Shown: positions 1 to 8,178 of the stretch, in pieces | Layout: each line of letters opens with the position of its first letter | Position numbering within the stretch: position 1 is the stretch's first letter | DNA from: Pseudomonas abietaniphila | GTDB lineage: Bacteria; Pseudomonadota; Gammaproteobacteria; Pseudomonadales; Pseudomonadaceae | DNA: 64,000 nucleotides | Reading direction: 5' to 3' | Assembly (NCBI RefSeq): GCF_039697315.1 | Contig: NZ_CP155619.1 | Span: forward strand, 434,001-498,000 | Program-made: the position numbers and the translations under genes | Notes under the pieces: model-generated | What the model was told of the DNA's origin: nothing | The model's database searches: none | The model's input: only the letters and a program-made list of their open reading frames with translations

Positions 1-57
1 AAGTGCGCGGAACACTTTCAAAGCAAAGAATTTTATGCGGTTCTTGCGCTTAGTCCG

Positions 58-85
58 TTTACTTACTACAAACAATGGGTAGTAT
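58..85 (+). promoter_or_regulatory. possible sigma-70 promoter of oprI
   Basis: TTTACT at 58-63 and TAGTAT at 80-85, 16 bp apart, are the best -35/-10 pair in the leader. Transcription would begin near 92 and leave a ~60-nt 5' UTR before the oprI start. The match is modest and rests on inspection only. Confidence 0.3.
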
Positions 86-152
86 GTACGCCGGTCATTT
101 TCTCATTTTCGAGAGATGACTAATTTGATAGAAGTCCTTTAAGGGGAACACG

Positions 153-404
153 ATGAACAACGTTCTGAAATTCTCTGCTCTGGCCCTGGCCGCAGTTCTG
201 GCTACCGGTTGCAGCAGCGCCTCCAAAGAAACCGAAGCTCGTCTGACTGCAACTGAAGACGCAGCTGCTCGTTCGCAAGCTCGTGCTGATGAAGCCTATC
301 GCAAGGCTGATGAAGCTCTGGCTGCTGCTCAGAAAGCTCAGCAGACTGCTGACGAAGCCAACGAGCGCGCTCTGCGCATGTTGGACAAGGCAAGCCGCAA
401 GTAA
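153..404 (+). CDS. oprI: major outer-membrane lipoprotein OprI (Lpp/murein lipoprotein)
   Basis: This 83-residue protein is the abundant outer-membrane lipoprotein of Pseudomonas, anchored by an N-terminal lipid and associated with peptidoglycan through its C-terminal lysine. A short signal peptide ends in the lipobox ATGC, so Cys20 would be lipidated. The rest is an alanine-rich heptad helix ([23 protein letters not shown]) typical of the trimeric coiled coil. The protein ends in ASRK, with the terminal Lys expected for murein attachment. A good ribosome site (AAGGGGAA) precedes the ATG. A strong terminator follows directly, so the gene is monocistronic. Length and sequence match Pseudomonas OprI closely. 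Confidence 0.97.
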   Translation: MNNVLKFSALALAAVLATGCSSASKETEARLTATEDAAARSQARADEAYRKADEALAAAQKAQQTADEANERALRMLDKASRK

Positions 405-425
405 TAATCCCTCGGGATTATTGAT

Positions 426-455
426 AAGCCGATCCGGTTTCGGATCGGCTTTTTT
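426..455 (+). terminator. rho-independent terminator of oprI
   Basis: A 10-bp perfect stem (AAGCCGATCC / GGATCGGCTT) with a 6-nt loop is followed by a run of T. A smaller hairpin (AATAATCC-CTCG-GGATTATT, 403-422) overlaps the stop codon just upstream. Confidence 0.9.
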
Positions 456-520
456 GTTGCCTGATTTCCTCACCCGGAACGCTTCCGGAATCGCCTTGAA
501 CGGCACGGTCTTCAGGCAAT

Positions 521-569
521 AAAAAACCCGTTCACCCTGCCCTGCCTTGCAGAGCCTGGTGAACGGGTA
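521..569 (-). terminator. rho-independent terminator of the L,D-transpeptidase gene
   Basis: Read on the minus strand, ACCCGTTCACC pairs with GGTGAACGGGT across a ~20-nt loop and is followed by a T run (AAAAAA on the plus strand at 521-526). It lies 26 nt past the stop codon of the transpeptidase gene. Confidence 0.8.
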
Positions 570-594
570 TCAGCGTCAGGTCAGGCAGTTGCCG

Positions 595-1563
595 TTACTG
601 CAGCGTGACCGGCGTGTTGTTCACGACCGGAGCCGCCGTTCCAGGCACCGCGATCTCCACCGGCATGCCGTCTTCGGCAGCGACCACATCACGCACTTCA
701 TCCCAATTGATCCGCAGGTTGTTGGCCAGGTCTTCACGCTTGAGCAGCGCGTTGATCACGGTTGTGTGCTTGTCGACCACCGACGGGTTGCCGCTTTCAT
801 CCAGTGGCGTGTGCGCTTCGAGGTACACCTTGCCACCGCTGATGCCGAACTTGTACGGCTCATTCATGATGCGCACAGTCGTGCCGACCGGAACCATGTT
901 GGCCATTTCCAGCACGTTGTTGTTGTACATGCGGAAGCAGCCATGGCTGGTGCGCATGCCGATCCCGAACTTTTTGTTCGAGCCATGGATCAGGTAACCC
1001 GGCAAGCCCAGACCGAACTTGAACGGCCCCAGCGGGTTGTCCGGCCCTGCTGGCACCACGTTGGGCAGGATGTCGCCATCGGCGGCATGCTCGGCTTTGA
1101 CCGAAGCAGGCGGTGTCCAGGTCGGGTTGGGTGTCTTGGCGGTCACCTTGGTGGTGGACACCGGCGAGCCCCAGCCTTCACGGCCAATACCCAGCGGGAA
1201 GGTGTACACCACGTTCTGGCCTTTCGGGTAGTAGTACAACCGGTACTCGGCAAGGTTGATGACGATCCCTTCACGCGGGCCCGGCGGCAGGATGAAGCGG
1301 GTCGGCAGAATGACCTGAGTCCCGGCGCCCGGCAACCAGGCGTCAACGCCGGGGTTGGCTGCGATCATTTCCAGATAGCCCAGGTCGTACTGGGTGGCGA
1401 GGTCGGCGAAGGTGTCTTCGTACTTGGCGGTGACGGTCTGGACCGCGCCGATGATGTCTTCGCCGGGTGGCGGCAACGGGAACTCCAGAGCGGAGACAGG
1501 GCCGGCCGCACACAGTGCAGCAAGCGACAGACAGCGGGCGAAAGCTGGAATGCGCGACAACAT
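595..1563 (-). CDS. periplasmic L,D-transpeptidase (YkuD family) with LysM-like domain
   Basis: The enzyme makes 3-3 peptidoglycan cross-links or attaches lipoproteins to murein in the periplasm. The YkuD catalytic motif is visible as HGSNKKFGIGMRTSHGCFRM, with the active-site Cys in SHGC. An N-terminal LysM-like stretch (TFADLATQYDLGYLEMIAANP) precedes it. I chose the ATG at 1561-1563 because the protein then begins MLSRIPAFARCLSLAALCAAG, a normal Sec signal ending VSA; an in-frame start 18 codons upstream would bury it. The gene lies next to oprI with its 3' end facing it, an arrangement I recall from other Pseudomonas. Its natural partner may be OprI, whose terminal Lys is the kind of acceptor such enzymes use; that link is inference. 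Confidence 0.9.
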   Translation of the reverse strand: MLSRIPAFARCLSLAALCAAGPVSALEFPLPPPGEDIIGAVQTVTAKYEDTFADLATQYDLGYLEMIAANPGVDAWLPGAGTQVILPTRFILPPGPREGIVINLAEYRLYYYPKGQNVVYTFPLGIGREGWGSPVSTTKVTAKTPNPTWTPPASVKAEHAADGDILPNVVPAGPDNPLGPFKFGLGLPGYLIHGSNKKFGIGMRTSHGCFRMYNNNVLEMANMVPVGTTVRIMNEPYKFGISGGKVYLEAHTPLDESGNPSVVDKHTTVINALLKREDLANNLRINWDEVRDVVAAEDGMPVEIAVPGTAAPVVNNTPVTLQ

Positions 1564-1647
1564 CCGGAGAATCCTTGGGTAAACGGGAGGCTTGAATGAG
1601 CGCGATTGTACACGCACCCAAAGGCCTTCGGGAGTAGGCGCGACGGC

Positions 1648-1944
1648 TTACTCGCCGGTGTCCAGTTCGGGCCAGATGGGGTTCCATCCGCGGCGCTGTG
1701 CGTCGATGATTGCCCGGCACAACGGGCACAGACGCTCATCCTGGTAAATGGCCTGCTCGACATTGGACCAGCGTGGCTGCGCGGGCAGCAGACTGCCACA
1801 CAGAGTACGGTCGGCGGAACCCGCCAGCTCCAGTTGCCGGGCGGCCAGATGCACTCGAACTTCCTGGCACGCGAACAGGTCGAGCTGCTCATCGGGCTCG
1901 ATCAGTTGATAGGCAAAAAGGGACCAGGCGGGACGGCGCGGCAT
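1648..1944 (-). CDS. small conserved hypothetical protein with CxxC motif
   Basis: The 98-residue product is rich in Trp, Arg and Pro and carries CPLC near its C-terminus plus isolated cysteines (FACQE, TLCGS), which suggests metal binding or redox function. There is no signal peptide or membrane segment. It is transcribed in the same direction as, and upstream of, the L,D-transpeptidase gene with an ~85-nt gap. I do not recognise a named family. It sits where a small conserved gene lies between the transpeptidase gene and tesA in other Pseudomonas, as far as I recall. Here the interval to tesA has been filled with repeats and an IS element. Confidence 0.6.
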   Translation of the reverse strand: MPRRPAWSLFAYQLIEPDEQLDLFACQEVRVHLAARQLELAGSADRTLCGSLLPAQPRWSNVEQAIYQDERLCPLCRAIIDAQRRGWNPIWPELDTGE

Positions 1945-2018
1945 GGGGGGCTCCAGTTCGGGGGCGCCACATTAGCCGAAAGCCTTAATTTGGAAAAGGG
2001 TTGGCTTGAGATTGTGAC

Positions 2019-2070
2019 TCTGAAGCCCTTCGGGCCTATCGCGGGCAAGCCGCGCTCCTACATTTGCTTA
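2019..2070. repeat. single REP-like repeat
   Basis: GAAGCCCTTCGGGC followed by ATCGCGGGCAAGCCGCGCTCCTACA is a typical Pseudomonas REP half. No clear inverted partner is seen within 100 bp. The bases between here and 2188 hold nothing else recognisable. Confidence 0.55.
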
Positions 2071-2713
2071 AACGTGCCGCAGCCTGAAAGTTCTCCTTGT
2101 CCGCCTTGGCCCACCTCACCCAATTTCCAGCGAACTCAAAGACTGACAGCGCGATCCATCAGGCCATGGCATGTTTAAGCAAATGTCGGAGATTCTAGGG
2201 TTCTCAAACCAGTGATGCCAGTCCGTTTCTTGAGGGTCGCAAAGCCTGACAACGTGCGCTACATCCCGGATGACGCAGAGCGTCATTGAATGGGTTACCA
2301 CGCGCAGCGTGGGAACCATCAGTTTGCTCGCGATGGGAGTGGGCCAGTTTCGTCAAAGGTGAATGACATGCCACATTCGTCAGCAAGCTAACTCCTACAG
2401 GGTTTATGTGTATTCAACAATTGAGGTGTTGAATCTAATCAGCGCCAAGCGCGCTCTGGCTTTTGATCTTCATACCGCAGCAGCCCAGACGCCCCAAAAC
2501 GCGACTTGGGTGCAGGCTGAACGCAGGCGGCGTGGAGTGGGACGAGCGGCATGGATGCCGCGAGAGCCGCCCCCCGCCATGGATGGCGGATGGCGGCGGG
2601 CCCACGGAGCGTCGCCGAAGTGAAGGAACCCGACGAAGTCGGGCCCAACCAGGAGCCTGAAACCTGAACTGACCCCCAAAAGTTGGACACCCAGTCCAAC
2701 CGAGGGGACAGTC

Positions 2714-3235
2714 ATGACGAAGTACGATCCAGCCTTCAAACTCAAGCTGGTTAAACAATGCCTGGCCGGCAGCAGCACCAACGGGGTTGCAGTCAAAAAT
2801 GGTATCGGTCATTCCCTCCTGCAGCGCTGGGTGCGCAGCTATCAGCAACACGGTCTGCCCGGCCTTGCCAAGCAATACAGCCGCTATGACGCCCAGTTCA
2901 AACTCAATGTTTTACAGCGCATTGATCAGGATGGATTGTCGGACCAGCAAGCCGCCATCCTCTTTGGCATCCGCGGGCAGAACTGCGTCGGGGAATGGAG
3001 GAAGCTGTATCATGCCGCAGGGATCAATGCGCTGAAACCGCATCGCGAGAGAGAACCTGCCATGCCTCAAAAACCGCCTGAAACACCTCTACAGTCCTGC
3101 CCTGACGATGACGAGCGTACTCGTCAGGAACTGCTCGATGAGCTGGGTTACCTGCGAGCGGAGAATGCCTATTTAAAAAAGCTCGATGCCTTGATCCGGG
3201 AGCAGAATGCAGCGCGAGCCAAAAAGCGCAAATAA
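2714..3235 (+). CDS. IS3-family transposase OrfA (IS150 group)
   Basis: The 173-residue OrfA is the DNA-binding part of the transposase. It contains two helix-turn-helix-like halves (residues ~1-55, with YDPAFKLKLVKQCLAG, and ~57-110, with YDAQFKLNVLQRI). A C-terminal leucine-rich heptad region (ELLDELGYLRAENAYLKKL) ends in AKKRK. The length equals that usual for IS150-group OrfA. The ATG follows GGGGACAGTC, a usable ribosome site. The frame appears intact. A frameshift site for joining it to OrfB lies at 3175-3181. Confidence 0.9.
   Translation: MTKYDPAFKLKLVKQCLAGSSTNGVAVKNGIGHSLLQRWVRSYQQHGLPGLAKQYSRYDAQFKLNVLQRIDQDGLSDQQAAILFGIRGQNCVGEWRKLYHAAGINALKPHREREPAMPQKPPETPLQSCPDDDERTRQELLDELGYLRAENAYLKKLDALIREQNAARAKKRK
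3175..3181 (+). promoter_or_regulatory. programmed -1 frameshift slippery heptamer A AAA AAG
   Basis: The heptamer sits in the correct phase for orfA codons AAA AAG. The -1 frame is open from 3142, after a TGA at 3139-3141, straight into orfB. Ribosomes slipping here would make the OrfAB fusion transposase. The heptamer is the classic IS3-family signal. Confidence 0.75.
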
Positions 3236-3261
3236 TCCAGGGGTTAAGGCATGAGCATTCG

Positions 3262-4068
3262 ATGCAATGGCTGTTGCGTGCTGCTGGCCTGGCCCGAAGC
3301 ACGTTCTACTATCAGGCCAAGGCAGTTGCCCGCGATAAATACGCCGGGCTCAAGGCTCACGTGCGACGCATTTATGAAGAGCACAAGGGACGCTACGGCT
3401 ATCGCCGTATCACTGCGGTCCTGGGACAGATAGGCGAACATGCCAATCACAAGACGGTACAGCGGTTGATGCAGATGATGGGGCTCAAATCGTTGGTCAG
3501 GATCAAGAAATATCGCTCCTACAAAGGTCCTGAGGGCGAGACGGCGCCTAATCGGTTGGCGCGCCAATTCAAGGCCGACCTTCCCGACCAGAAATGGGTA
3601 ACCGATGTCACCGAGTTCAAGGTCAACGGGCAAAAGCTGTACCTGTCGCCCGTGCTGGATCTTTGTACCCGAGAGATCGTGGCTTACCAGACCAGCAGGC
3701 GGCCGGTGTTTGAACTGGTGTCAAAAATGCTGGAAAAAGCTGTGGCACGACTGGGTCCAGGACAGACTCCGTTGCTGCACTCGGACCAAGGGTGGCAGTA
3801 TCGTCAGCTCAACTACCGGCATCGGCTGGCCCAAATAGGCCTTCAACAAAGCATGTCTCGCAAAGGGAACTGCTACGACAACGCTGTGATGTAGCGCTTC
3901 TTCGGTACCCTGAAGAGCGAGTTTTTTTACCTTGAGCGCTTTGACACCGTTGAGCAATTAGAGGCCGGGCTCGACGAGTACATCCATTACTACAACCACG
4001 AGCGGATCAGCATGACGCTCAACGGCCTCAGTCCGGTGCAATTTCGAAAGCAGGTAATGAGTCAGTAA
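3262..4068 (+). pseudogene. IS3-family transposase OrfB with amber codon at the catalytic Glu
   Basis: OrfB is the rve/DDE integrase part of the transposase. The N-terminal HTH_21-like region (AHVRRIYEEHKGRYGYRRI) is followed by the first catalytic Asp in KWVTDVTEF and the second in LLHSDQGWQY. Exactly 35 codons after the second Asp, where D(35)E predicts Glu in the usual NAVMESFFGTLKSE-type motif, the codon is TAG (3892-3894). The frame then continues without interruption for 57 residues (RFFGTLKSEFFYLERF ... QFRKQVMSQ) to TAA at 4066-4068. A single GAG to TAG change would explain it. The truncated 210-residue product lacks the third catalytic residue. A sequencing error cannot be excluded. 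Confidence 0.92.
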
Positions 4069-4260
4069 TTTTGTCCAACTTTCGGGGGTCAGTTCAAACC
4101 CTTGGTTACTTGGGGTTATCAAGTAACCCGCCGAAGGCGGAACAGTTTGGACGTTAGGACAAACCAAGCTATCAGCGTCAGCCCGCACAGTGGAATTGCA
4201 CACCAGCTTGCTGGCGAACTGGCCCGCAGGGCATCAGATTAAACATCCCAAGCCAAACCC

Positions 4261-4866
4261 TCAAAGCAACGCCTTCAACTCCGGCCAGACATTCTCCAAC
4301 AACCGACCTTGCGCATTCGCCGCCGGGTGCAGACCGTCCGCCTGGGTGTACTCGGGAACGCCGCCGACCCCTTCGAGCATGAACGGCACCAGCGCGACCT
4401 TCTTCTCCGCCGCCAGATTGCTGTAAACCTCCTTAAACGCCTGGGTATAGCGCGCCCCATAATTCGGAGGAATCTGCATGCCCAGCAGCAACACCTTCGC
4501 ACCCGCAGCCCGTGAGCTGTCGATCATCGACGCAAGATTTTGTTGCAATTGTGCAGGAGGCTGGCCGCGCAACCCATCGTTACCGCCCAGTTCAAGGATC
4601 ACGAGGTCCGGCTTGTGCTCTGCAAGCAGCGCCGGCAGCCGCGCCTGCCCGCCTGCGCTGGTGTCGCCGCTGATCGACGCGTTGACCACTTTGTCCTTGT
4701 ACCCTTGCTGCGCCAGGCGCTGCTCCAGCAAAGAGACCCAGCCCAGACGGGTATCCAGGCCGAAAGCCGCGCTGATACTATCCCCAACGATCAGCACCGT
4801 GCCTGCCATCGCTCCTTGAGACAACAACAGCAACCCCAGGCCAGCACTTAAAAACCACGCACGCAT
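4261..4866 (-). CDS. tesA: acyl-CoA thioesterase I / lysophospholipase (SGNH hydrolase) TesA
   Basis: This is a periplasmic SGNH-type esterase acting on acyl thioesters, lysophospholipids and aryl esters. Block I is GDSISAAFG with the nucleophilic Ser, block III is GGNDGLRG, and block V is DGLHP with catalytic Asp and His. Starting at the ATG at 4864-4866 gives 201 residues with a clean signal peptide (MRAWFLSAGLGLLLLSQGAMA). A longer in-frame extension reaching 5019 would run into the divergent ABC gene and is rejected. GGAG lies 6-9 nt before the ATG. Only 10 bp separate it from the divergently read ybbA, the same tesA-ybbA-ybbP neighbourhood as in E. coli. Confidence 0.95.
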   Translation of the reverse strand: MRAWFLSAGLGLLLLSQGAMAGTVLIVGDSISAAFGLDTRLGWVSLLEQRLAQQGYKDKVVNASISGDTSAGGQARLPALLAEHKPDLVILELGGNDGLRGQPPAQLQQNLASMIDSSRAAGAKVLLLGMQIPPNYGARYTQAFKEVYSNLAAEKKVALVPFMLEGVGGVPEYTQADGLHPAANAQGRLLENVWPELKALL

Positions 4867-4876
4867 CGGATTCTCC

Positions 4877-5560
4877 ATGAGCGAAAGTATTCTCAGTGCT
4901 CGGAACCTCAGCAAAGTGGTCCCAAGCACCGAAGGTGACTTGACCATCCTGCACGAACTCTCCCTGGAACTAAACAAGGGCGACACGCTGGCCATCGTCG
5001 GCGCCTCGGGTTCCGGCAAATCTACCCTGCTGGGTCTGCTGGCCGGCCTGGACTTGCCCAGCGCGGGCGCAGTGACGCTGTCGGGGCGTAACCTCAGTGA
5101 ACTGGATGAAGACCAGCGGGCCAGGGTTCGCGCCGAGCACGTCGGCTTCGTGTTTCAGTCTTTTCAGTTGCTCGACAGCCTCAATGCGCTGGAAAACGTC
5201 ATGTTGCCCATGGAGCTCGAGGGCCGCAAAGACGCCCGCGAGCAGGCGCGTCATCTGCTGGAACGCGTCGGTCTGGGCCAGCGACTGACCCATACGCCCC
5301 GACAGCTGTCCGGCGGCGAGCAGCAACGGGTCGCCATCGCCCGTGCCTTCGCGGCCGACCCTGACGTGCTGTTTGCCGACGAGCCGACCGGCAACCTCGA
5401 CAGACACACCGGCGAGCGCATCAGCGATCTGTTGTTCGAACTGAACCAGGAACGCAACACCACCCTGGTGCTGGTGACCCATGATGAACGTCTGGCCCAT
5501 CGATGCCGGCGCCTGATCCGACTTGAAGGTGGCCGTCTCGTCACCCCTATGGAGCCTTGA
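4877..5560 (+). CDS. ybbA: ABC transporter ATP-binding protein YbbA (LolD-like)
   Basis: The ATPase pairs with the large FtsX-type permease encoded next to it and probably moves a lipid or hydrophobic compound across the inner membrane; the substrate is not known. The 227-residue protein shows Walker A GASGSGKST, the Q-loop FQSFQ, signature LSGGEQQRVAIARA and Walker B VLFADEPTGNLD, with the LolD/MacB-subfamily look. It is divergent from tesA with only 10 bp between start codons, so each gene's promoter must lie inside the other. Its stop codon overlaps the ybbP start (TGATG). Confidence 0.93.
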   Translation: MSESILSARNLSKVVPSTEGDLTILHELSLELNKGDTLAIVGASGSGKSTLLGLLAGLDLPSAGAVTLSGRNLSELDEDQRARVRAEHVGFVFQSFQLLDSLNALENVMLPMELEGRKDAREQARHLLERVGLGQRLTHTPRQLSGGEQQRVAIARAFAADPDVLFADEPTGNLDRHTGERISDLLFELNQERNTTLVLVTHDERLAHRCRRLIRLEGGRLVTPMEP

Positions 5561-8073
5561 TGGCACGTCTGCCGTTTGCCCGCCTGCTCAGCCTCGCCGC
5601 CCGCCAGTTGCTGCGCGACGCCCGCGCCGGGGAATTGCGTGTGCTGTTTTTCGCCCTCGTAGTTGCCGTGGCGGCCAGTACCGCCATCGGTTATTTCGGC
5701 TCGCGCCTGAACAGCGCCATGCTGCTGCGCGCCACCGAGTTCCTTGGCGCGGACCTGATTCTCAGCGGCTCGACCCCGGCCAGCCCTGAACAGATCGAAG
5801 CAGGAACCGCGCTCAAACTCGACCATTCTCAAATCGTGATCTTTTCCAGCGTGGTCGCGACCGACAACGGTATTCAACTGGCCAGCGTAAAGGCGGTGGA
5901 TGCTGCTTATCCGTTACGGGGCGAACTGAAAAGCGCCGATGCGCCGTATCAGCCCGAGGTCACCGGTGGCGAACCGCAGGCGGGCGAAGCCTGGGCGGAA
6001 GCGCGCGTGCTGGCTGCACTCAATCTCAAGGTGGGCGACAGCATCGATGTCGGCTCCACGACACTCAAGCTCACTCGCGTCCTGACCTATGAGCCCGACC
6101 GCGCAGGCAATTTTTATAGCCTGACGCCTCGGGTCATGATCAACATGGCAGATCTGGCGGCCACCAAAGTGGTGCAACCGGGAAGCCGTGTCAGTTTTCG
6201 CGACCTGTGGCGCGGCACGCCGGAAAACCTGGCGGCGTATCGCAAAGCCATCGAGCCCGCTCTGGCCGCGAATCAGAAGATCGACGACGCCCGCGATGGC
6301 AATCAACAGATTGGCGGAGCGCTGGGCAAAGCCGAGCGTTACCTGAACATGGCCAGCCTCGTGGCTGTGCTGTTGGCGGGTGTCGCGGTGGCGCTGTCTG
6401 CCGCCCGTTTTGCCGTGCGACGGTTCGATGCCAGCGCTTTGCTGCGCTGCCTGGGCCTGTCACGCAACGAAGCCCTGGTGCTTTTCAGTCTGCAACTGGC
6501 GATGCTCGGCATCGTGGCAAGCGTTGCAGGCGCCCTGCTCGGCTGGTTCGCCCAATTGGGCCTGTTCTATCTGCTGGAAAATCTGCTGCCCGCCGCCGTT
6601 CCCCCAGGAGGATGGCTGCCTGCGCTTGCCGGGATCGGCACCGGCCTGGTCGCGCTCGCCGGTTTCGCCCTGCCGCCGCTGGCGGCGCTGGGCCGCGTTC
6701 CGCCGCTGCGCGTGCTGCGTCGCGACATGCTGCCGATTCCCGCCAGCACCTGGCTGGTGTACGGTGCGGCGCTGCTGGCCCTGGGCCTTATCATGTGGCG
6801 CCTGAGCCTGGATCTGGTGCTGACCTTCGCCCTGCTGGGCGGCGGCCTCATCGCTGCCGTGGTACTGGGCGGCGTCCTTCTGCTTGCCCTGCAAAGCCTG
6901 AGGCGTTTGCTGGCCGGGGCTTCATTGCCTTGGCGGTTGGGCTTGGGGCAACTGCTTCGGCATCCGATGGCGGCAGCCGGACAGTCGTTGGCGTTTGGCC
7001 TGATCCTGCTGTCGATGGGGTTGATCGCCCTGCTTCGGGGCGAACTGCTCGACACCTGGCAGAACCAGTTACCGAAGGATGCCCCCAACTATTTCGCCCT
7101 GAATATCCTGCCCACCGAGCGTGATCACTTTGCCGAGCGCATGGGCCAATTGTCGACCCACAGCGCGCCGCTGTACCCGATGATTCCGGGGCGCCTGATG
7201 AGCATCAATGGCGAGCCGGTCAGCAAGTTCGTGACCAAGGATTCACGCGGCGAAAACGCCACACAGCGCGATCTCAACCTGACGTGGTCCGCCAACCTGC
7301 CCGAAGGCAACAGCATCACGGAAGGCCAGTGGTGGACCAGCGACCAGCCGCCCGCCGACGACGAGATCCCGGGCGTATCGGTTGAAACCAAACTGGCCAA
7401 GAGCCTGAACATGAAGCTGGGCGATACCTTGAGTTTCGTGATTGGCGGTGCGAATCATGAGGTCAAAGTCACCAGCCTGCGCGACATCAACTGGGACACC
7501 TTTCAACCCAACTTCTTCATGATCTTCCAGCCCGGCACGCTCAAGGACGTCCCGACGACCTACCTGACCAGCTTCTACCTGGCGCCCGGCAACGACCAGC
7601 AGATCGTCGAGCTGTCCCGCGCGTTTCCCGCCGTGACCATCCTGCAAGTGGAAGCGTTGCTGGAACAGCTGCGCAGCATCCTCGATCAGGTCACGCTGGC
7701 GGTGCAGTACGTGCTCTTGTTCGTCCTGGCCGCCGGCCTGGCGGTGCTGTTCTCCGGCTTGCAGGCGACCCTTGACGAGCGCATTCGTCAGGGAGCGCTG
7801 CTCAGGGCGTTGGGGGCTAATCGGGCGCTGCTGATCAAGGCGCGTCGCATCGAATTCGGCCTCCTGGGCGCGGTCAGCGGTGTTCTGGCAGCGCTCGGCT
7901 GCGAACTGGTCAGCTTTGCGCTCTACCGCTACGCATTCAATCTGGAATGGCACCCGCACGCCTGGTTGCTGGTGCTGCCGTTGATCGGCGCCGCGCTGGT
8001 GGGAGGCGCAGGCGTGTTTGGCACCCGCCGGGCGCTGAACGCCAGTCCGCTAACGGTCCTGCGCGAAGGCTGA
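5560..8073 (+). CDS. ybbP: FtsX-family ABC permease YbbP
   Basis: This 837-residue inner-membrane permease is the partner of YbbA. It has an N-terminal membrane helix (residues ~20-45), a large periplasmic region, a central group of helices (~265-480), a second periplasmic domain and a C-terminal three-helix FtsX module (~705-830, with LLRALGANRALLIKARRIEFG). This duplicated layout is usual for the YbbP family. The ATG at 5560 overlaps the ybbA stop by one base and follows GGAG at 5551; a TTG one codon upstream is also in frame. The gene is read as one transcript with ybbA. Confidence 0.93.
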   Translation: MARLPFARLLSLAARQLLRDARAGELRVLFFALVVAVAASTAIGYFGSRLNSAMLLRATEFLGADLILSGSTPASPEQIEAGTALKLDHSQIVIFSSVVATDNGIQLASVKAVDAAYPLRGELKSADAPYQPEVTGGEPQAGEAWAEARVLAALNLKVGDSIDVGSTTLKLTRVLTYEPDRAGNFYSLTPRVMINMADLAATKVVQPGSRVSFRDLWRGTPENLAAYRKAIEPALAANQKIDDARDGNQQIGGALGKAERYLNMASLVAVLLAGVAVALSAARFAVRRFDASALLRCLGLSRNEALVLFSLQLAMLGIVASVAGALLGWFAQLGLFYLLENLLPAAVPPGGWLPALAGIGTGLVALAGFALPPLAALGRVPPLRVLRRDMLPIPASTWLVYGAALLALGLIMWRLSLDLVLTFALLGGGLIAAVVLGGVLLLALQSLRRLLAGASLPWRLGLGQLLRHPMAAAGQSLAFGLILLSMGLIALLRGELLDTWQNQLPKDAPNYFALNILPTERDHFAERMGQLSTHSAPLYPMIPGRLMSINGEPVSKFVTKDSRGENATQRDLNLTWSANLPEGNSITEGQWWTSDQPPADDEIPGVSVETKLAKSLNMKLGDTLSFVIGGANHEVKVTSLRDINWDTFQPNFFMIFQPGTLKDVPTTYLTSFYLAPGNDQQIVELSRAFPAVTILQVEALLEQLRSILDQVTLAVQYVLLFVLAAGLAVLFSGLQATLDERIRQGALLRALGANRALLIKARRIEFGLLGAVSGVLAALGCELVSFALYRYAFNLEWHPHAWLLVLPLIGAALVGGAGVFGTRRALNASPLTVLREG

Positions 8074-8178
8074 CCCGCAAGGGTTGACCGGGGCGATGCC
8101 GACAGCAAAGATGTGGGCATCGCGCTCGGCCTCTCATCCTTGAGGCCGACCCTCGAACAGCGACCATCGAGAAATGCT

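Larger units (their letters stand above)
2665..4096 (+). mobile_element. IS3-family (IS150 group) insertion sequence, defective
   Basis: The element is 1432 bp long. Its ends are 25-bp inverted repeats differing at one base: left starts TGAACTGACCCCCAAAAGTT, right complement starts TGAACTGACCCCCGAAAGTT, both continuing GGACA. The 4-bp sequence AACC flanks both sides (2661-2664 and 4097-4100) as a target duplication. Collapsing it gives CTGAAACCCTTGG, which matches the uninterrupted copy of the host repeat at 35 kb (CTCAGACCCTTGG). It carries orfA and orfB in the -1 relation typical of the family. The orfB reading frame is stopped at the catalytic Glu, so the copy should not move by itself. 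Confidence 0.95.
2188..4180 (+). repeat. dispersed repeat, copy A (about 560 bp, split by an IS element)
   Basis: With the IS removed, 2188-2664 plus 4097-4180 aligns end to end with the reverse complement of 35142-35704, at roughly 85% identity by eye. Shared landmarks include TTGAATCTAA, ATCTTCATACCGCAGCAGCC, CTTGGGTGCAGGCTGAACGC, GGACCCACGGAGCGTCGCCG-like sequence, CTTGGTTACTTGGGGT and GTAACCCGCCGAAGGCGGAA. Several frames are open across it, but none has a ribosome site or reads as a real protein; they are by-products of the repeat. An internal ACCACGCGCAGCGTGGGAAC is REP-like. No terminal inverted repeats were found. Confidence 0.85.

Noticed and set aside
547..1599. 350-codon open frame on the plus strand
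   Set aside because: It is antisense to the L,D-transpeptidase gene, which has clear catalytic motifs, signal peptide and terminator. The plus-strand product is Arg/His-rich and resembles no protein.
2363..2660. Short open frames (60-146 codons) across repeat copy A, and similar ones at 35171-35460
   Set aside because: They overlap in several frames and on both strands, have no ribosome site, and coincide with a dispersed repeat. They are by-products of its base composition.
3220..3226. CAAAAAG as an alternative frameshift site for the transposase
   Set aside because: The heptamer A AAA AAG at 3175-3181 is the canonical form and in the right phase; the later one lacks the leading A.
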